DNA of 64,000 bases from Azospirillum sp. SYSU D00513 (GTDB taxonomy: Bacteria; Pseudomonadota; Alphaproteobacteria; Azospirillales; Azospirillaceae). A program made the position numbers and the translations under genes. The notes below the pieces were generated by a model. That model had not been told where the DNA came from, searched no databases, and saw only the letters and a list, made by a program, of their open reading frames with translations. The stretch covers positions 17,966-81,965 of the forward strand of contig NZ_JAFIQV010000033.1 of the NCBI RefSeq assembly GCF_017356015.1, read 5' to 3'. Shown here piece by piece: positions 62,037-64,000 of the stretch (the first letter of the stretch is position 1; the number at the start of each line of letters is the position of its first letter).

Positions 62037-62294
62037 ATGATCACCACCGCGATCCTGAACTGGGAGACACTTCAGGTGCTTCGCTTCACGCCAAGCTCCG
62101 GAGCCACGGTCCCGACCGCGTCAATTTTTACGATCGCGCGGGAAGCTAACCTAACACCGCATCAGGTTAAGGACGTCATGGACGCATTGGTCGCGCTCGA
62201 CTACGTGAAGGCGTACAGGACACGCTATGGCACCGAATATGCGCGCACGTCCCGTGGAGATCGCCGCTTCTATGACACAGCAAAAAGGCGATGA
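62037..62294 (+). CDS. Small winged-helix-like hypothetical protein
   Basis: An 85-residue protein (ITTAILNWETLQVLRFTPS; IFTIAREANLTPHQVKDVMD; ALDYVKAYRTRYGTEYARTS). ANLTPHQVKDVMDALVAL looks like a helix-turn-helix recognition region followed by a wing. AAGGGCGG precedes ATG 62037. Possible small DNA-binding protein; unrecognised. Confidence 0.6.
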   Translation: MITTAILNWETLQVLRFTPSSGATVPTASIFTIAREANLTPHQVKDVMDALVALDYVKAYRTRYGTEYARTSRGDRRFYDTAKRR

Positions 62295-62325
62295 GCAGTT
62301 TCATTTCGGTATGGCTTGATAGAGC

Positions 62326-62559
62326 TTAGCCCTTCTCATCACGCCGTCTTGTGATTGTCTGCCTAGCCTTTTCAATTCGCTCCTGTTCAACCTTAGCCGC
62401 CTTGTTGGCCTCCATGCTGCCTTTGAACGGGCCGGCGAGGGTCGCGATCAGCTTTCCGGCAGGGCAAACCATTACCACAGTATAAAATCCCTTTGGGTTG
62501 GATAGCTCTTGAACGGCGACCATCTGCATACCTCTGCATGCTTGTTGCGCTTGTGACAA
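62326..62559 (-). CDS. Small hypothetical protein
   Basis: A 77-residue protein (SQAQQACRGMQMVAVQELSN; GFYTVVMVCPAGKLIATLAG; KAAKVEQERIEKARQTITRR). A short beta-rich middle and a basic helical tail. Convergent with the gene at 62037. No family recognised. Confidence 0.5.
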   Translation of the reverse strand: MSQAQQACRGMQMVAVQELSNPKGFYTVVMVCPAGKLIATLAGPFKGSMEANKAAKVEQERIEKARQTITRRRDEKG

Positions 62560-62645
62560 AGCACTATCACGGCAACTATTGATTCGCCCCGTTAAAACAT
62601 TATGACTAGGCTATACCATATTGCTGCTATCATAGGTAAGCTGGT

Positions 62646-62837
62646 ATGCAGGACTACACAACGATTCTGTCCGCTATTCACAGTGCGATACGGAAAACCC
62701 GTGAACGAAGCCGAATATGCGGCTGCATCAAGGTACGGCAACGTCTAATCGGAGTTGAGCGGACGCTAGTAGGCATGTTGCTGAAAGCGGAGGCTGCAAC
62801 CAAAGAAGGTGCACCCACATCCAATCAACAATTATAA
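62646..62837 (+). CDS. Small hypothetical protein, doubtful
   Basis: A 63-residue frame: MQDYTTILSAIHSAIRKTRE then RLIGVERTLVGMLLKAEAAT. Helical and plausible, but with a weak ribosome site (GGTAAGCTGGT) in DNA that is more AT-rich than average. Confidence 0.35.
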   Translation: MQDYTTILSAIHSAIRKTRERSRICGCIKVRQRLIGVERTLVGMLLKAEAATKEGAPTSNQQL

Positions 62838-63338
62838 AATATTCAGGCCTTCTTAGTTTATCTAAGTAATCCAGACACTCTCTCCATAGCAGAATTATAA
62901 CTGCTAATTTCATACCACGATACCTGAAGCCAGCAGTCGATTGCGTATCATAATGTTACAATGGATTGTATCCAAACCGGGCTGATCTCTCTCTCAAATG
63001 CCAACAAGGAACAATGGAGGCTGACAGCACTGAGGGAGAATGGTCCACCGACTGCGAGCAGTGGCGTAAGACCTTGCTGGTGATGTGTTTATCTAGAGCA
63101 TACCCAAACAGGACGCAGGACAGCGCCGCACCCACCTGTCCTGGAGCGTCCCCTCTCTCACAACCGGCACATCGGTGGACTGACAAACATTCCGCAGGGT
63201 TGACTATTAGCAACCCTAAAGAGCGCAGCTATGCGTGGGCGCTACCTTAGGAATGCGTCTTTTGCGTATACGGGATTTTGTATACCAGACTATATTCGTC
63301 TCAACAGAACGACACGACGTACACGCTGGAGAGACACC
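62838..63338. other. Non-coding region before the DUF1127-like gene
   Basis: About 500 bp without a supported gene. It contains the right copy of the 18-bp inverted repeat (63098-63115). A promoter for the DUF1127-like gene is expected near 63270-63320, but I cannot place it firmly. Confidence 0.45.
63098..63115 (+). repeat. 18-bp inverted repeat, right copy
   Basis: GCATACCCAAACAGGACG, exact inverted partner of 61934-61951. See that entry. Confidence 0.7.
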
Positions 63339-63560
63339 ATGGCCTATCTCACTTCTTCGCATCTCGACACGGACGGCACCTCCTCGGGCATCCTCAAGGC
63401 GATCAGCGAGTTCGTCAGCGCCTGGGTCGAAGCCTCCGCCGCTTACGCCACCTACAGCGCGCTCTCCACCAAGAGCAACGCCCAGCTCGCCGCCCGCGGC
63501 CTGCGCCGCCAGGACATCGCCCGCTCCGCCATGGATCTGCCGGCGCTGATCCGCGAGTAA
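63339..63560 (+). CDS. DUF1127-like small protein
   Basis: A 73-residue protein. N-terminus AYLTSSHLDTDGTSSGILKA; C-terminus LAARGLRRQDIARSAMDLPA, which is DUF1127-like (the L-x-x-R-G-L-R-R-x-D-I pattern). TGGAGAGACACC precedes the ATG. DUF1127 proteins are small, stress- or RNA-related proteins in alphaproteobacteria. Followed by a short paralogue at 63608. Confidence 0.7.
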   Translation: MAYLTSSHLDTDGTSSGILKAISEFVSAWVEASAAYATYSALSTKSNAQLAARGLRRQDIARSAMDLPALIRE

Positions 63561-63607
63561 GCCAAACCGACAGACCTCATTCTTCCCATCGAGCGACGGA
63601 GACGAAA

Positions 63608-63730
63608 ATGACCTACGCGACCTATTCGGATTTCGGTACCGACAAGCGTTCCTCGGGTAGCTTCCTGAAGGGCTTCATTGCCTTCATGAACGCCTGGATC
63701 GAGAAGTCCCGCCTGTTCGCGGTCATCTGA
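63608..63730 (+). CDS. 40-residue paralogue of the DUF1127-like gene's N-terminus
   Basis: TYATYSDFGTDKRSSGSFLK, then GFIAFMNAWIEKSRLFAVI. The first part aligns with the N-terminal half of the preceding protein (M-x-Y-x-T ... TD-x-x-SSG-x-LK ... F-x-x-AW-x-E-x-S). It lacks the DUF1127 C-terminus. A terminator follows 64 bp later. Confidence 0.6.
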   Translation: MTYATYSDFGTDKRSSGSFLKGFIAFMNAWIEKSRLFAVI

Positions 63731-63793
63731 CCAGCAAACGGCAAGGAACGGCCTCCAGATACTCCGTAGGCCGCTTCTATCTACACTGACGTC

Positions 63794-63830
63794 AAGCGCC
63801 GCCCATCCGGACGGCGCTTTTGTCGTTTTT
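63794..63830 (+). terminator. Intrinsic terminator after the DUF1127-like pair
   Basis: AAGCGCCG / CGGCGCTT with inner CC/GG pairs, followed by TTGTCGTTTTT. It ends the two-gene unit at 63339-63730. The remaining 170 bp to the window edge show nothing that I can name. Confidence 0.8.
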
Positions 63831-64000
63831 AGGCCTGCCCACAATGGGCATTTCAGAATCGGTTACCAGCTTCGGCTATGCCGCATGATGGTTCGTAGCT
63901 GTGCCTTCGAGCCTCTACTCGACGCAAAATTATCAACCGCATGATTGCCTTGGGCTGCGGACAACAGTCGGACCGTCAAGATCCTCGATAGCGGGAGGTA

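Noticed and set aside
1..64000. CRISPR array, rRNA or tRNA genes
   Set aside because: No regular direct repeat-spacer pattern, rRNA sequence or complete tRNA cloverleaf was noticed on reading either strand.

Overview
The window is high-GC alphaproteobacterial DNA that looks like Azospirillum or a close Rhodospirillales relative. It probably lies on a plasmid or chromid: it carries a par cassette, a plasmid-type recombinase, two toxin-antitoxin modules, several decayed insertion sequences and remnants of a second partition locus. This assignment rests on gene content and protein style, not on a database comparison.

Positions 1-37 kb hold a large surface-glycan and protein-glycosylation region. 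A minus-strand array (about 13.9 to 4.6 kb) encodes a TPR-OGT-like (GT41) protein, a TPR protein with a GT9-like half, and four GT4-type glycosyltransferases with tiny gaps or overlaps. An RTX (Ca-binding repeat) protein with its own terminator sits just upstream of that array. Further GT41-like proteins lie at 16-18.3, 19.8-21.8 and 29.7-31.5 kb. TPR+GT9-like proteins lie at 2.9-4.6 and 18.5-19.8 kb. A 951-residue three-domain protein (GT-B, GT-A, methyltransferase) precedes an SDR epimerase-like gene and a DegT aminotransferase. Three AT-rich methyltransferase-like genes (27.3-29.5 kb) look foreign. gmd and fcl (31.5-33.6 kb) supply GDP-L-fucose.

At 33.8-35.1 kb is a type Ib-like partition operon: a short ParA plus a small RHH-type partner, preceded by repeated CTTGCCC-type motifs that recur near 37.2-37.5 kb. 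Two more glycosyltransferases, a DUF1612-like protein and a tyrosine recombinase with a duplicated N-terminal domain follow. Next come a Phd-PemK-like module, an IS5-family remnant and a Phd-VapC module.

Positions 45-53 kb carry a ModA-like binding protein, a LysR regulator and the complete NAD-dependent molybdenum formate dehydrogenase operon fdsGBACD. Dyads with GCAA/TTGC half-sites stand before both transcription units. From 53.1 to 56.3 kb two decayed IS3-family elements flank the tail of a second parA, and a recombinase tail follows.

The last 8 kb contain small genes: three tandem paralogous exported proteins divergent from an OhrR/MarR-type regulator, a rhodanese behind a 36-residue membrane peptide, several small hypothetical proteins, and a DUF1127-like gene followed by a 40-codon partial paralogue. 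No tRNA, rRNA or CRISPR array was recognised.
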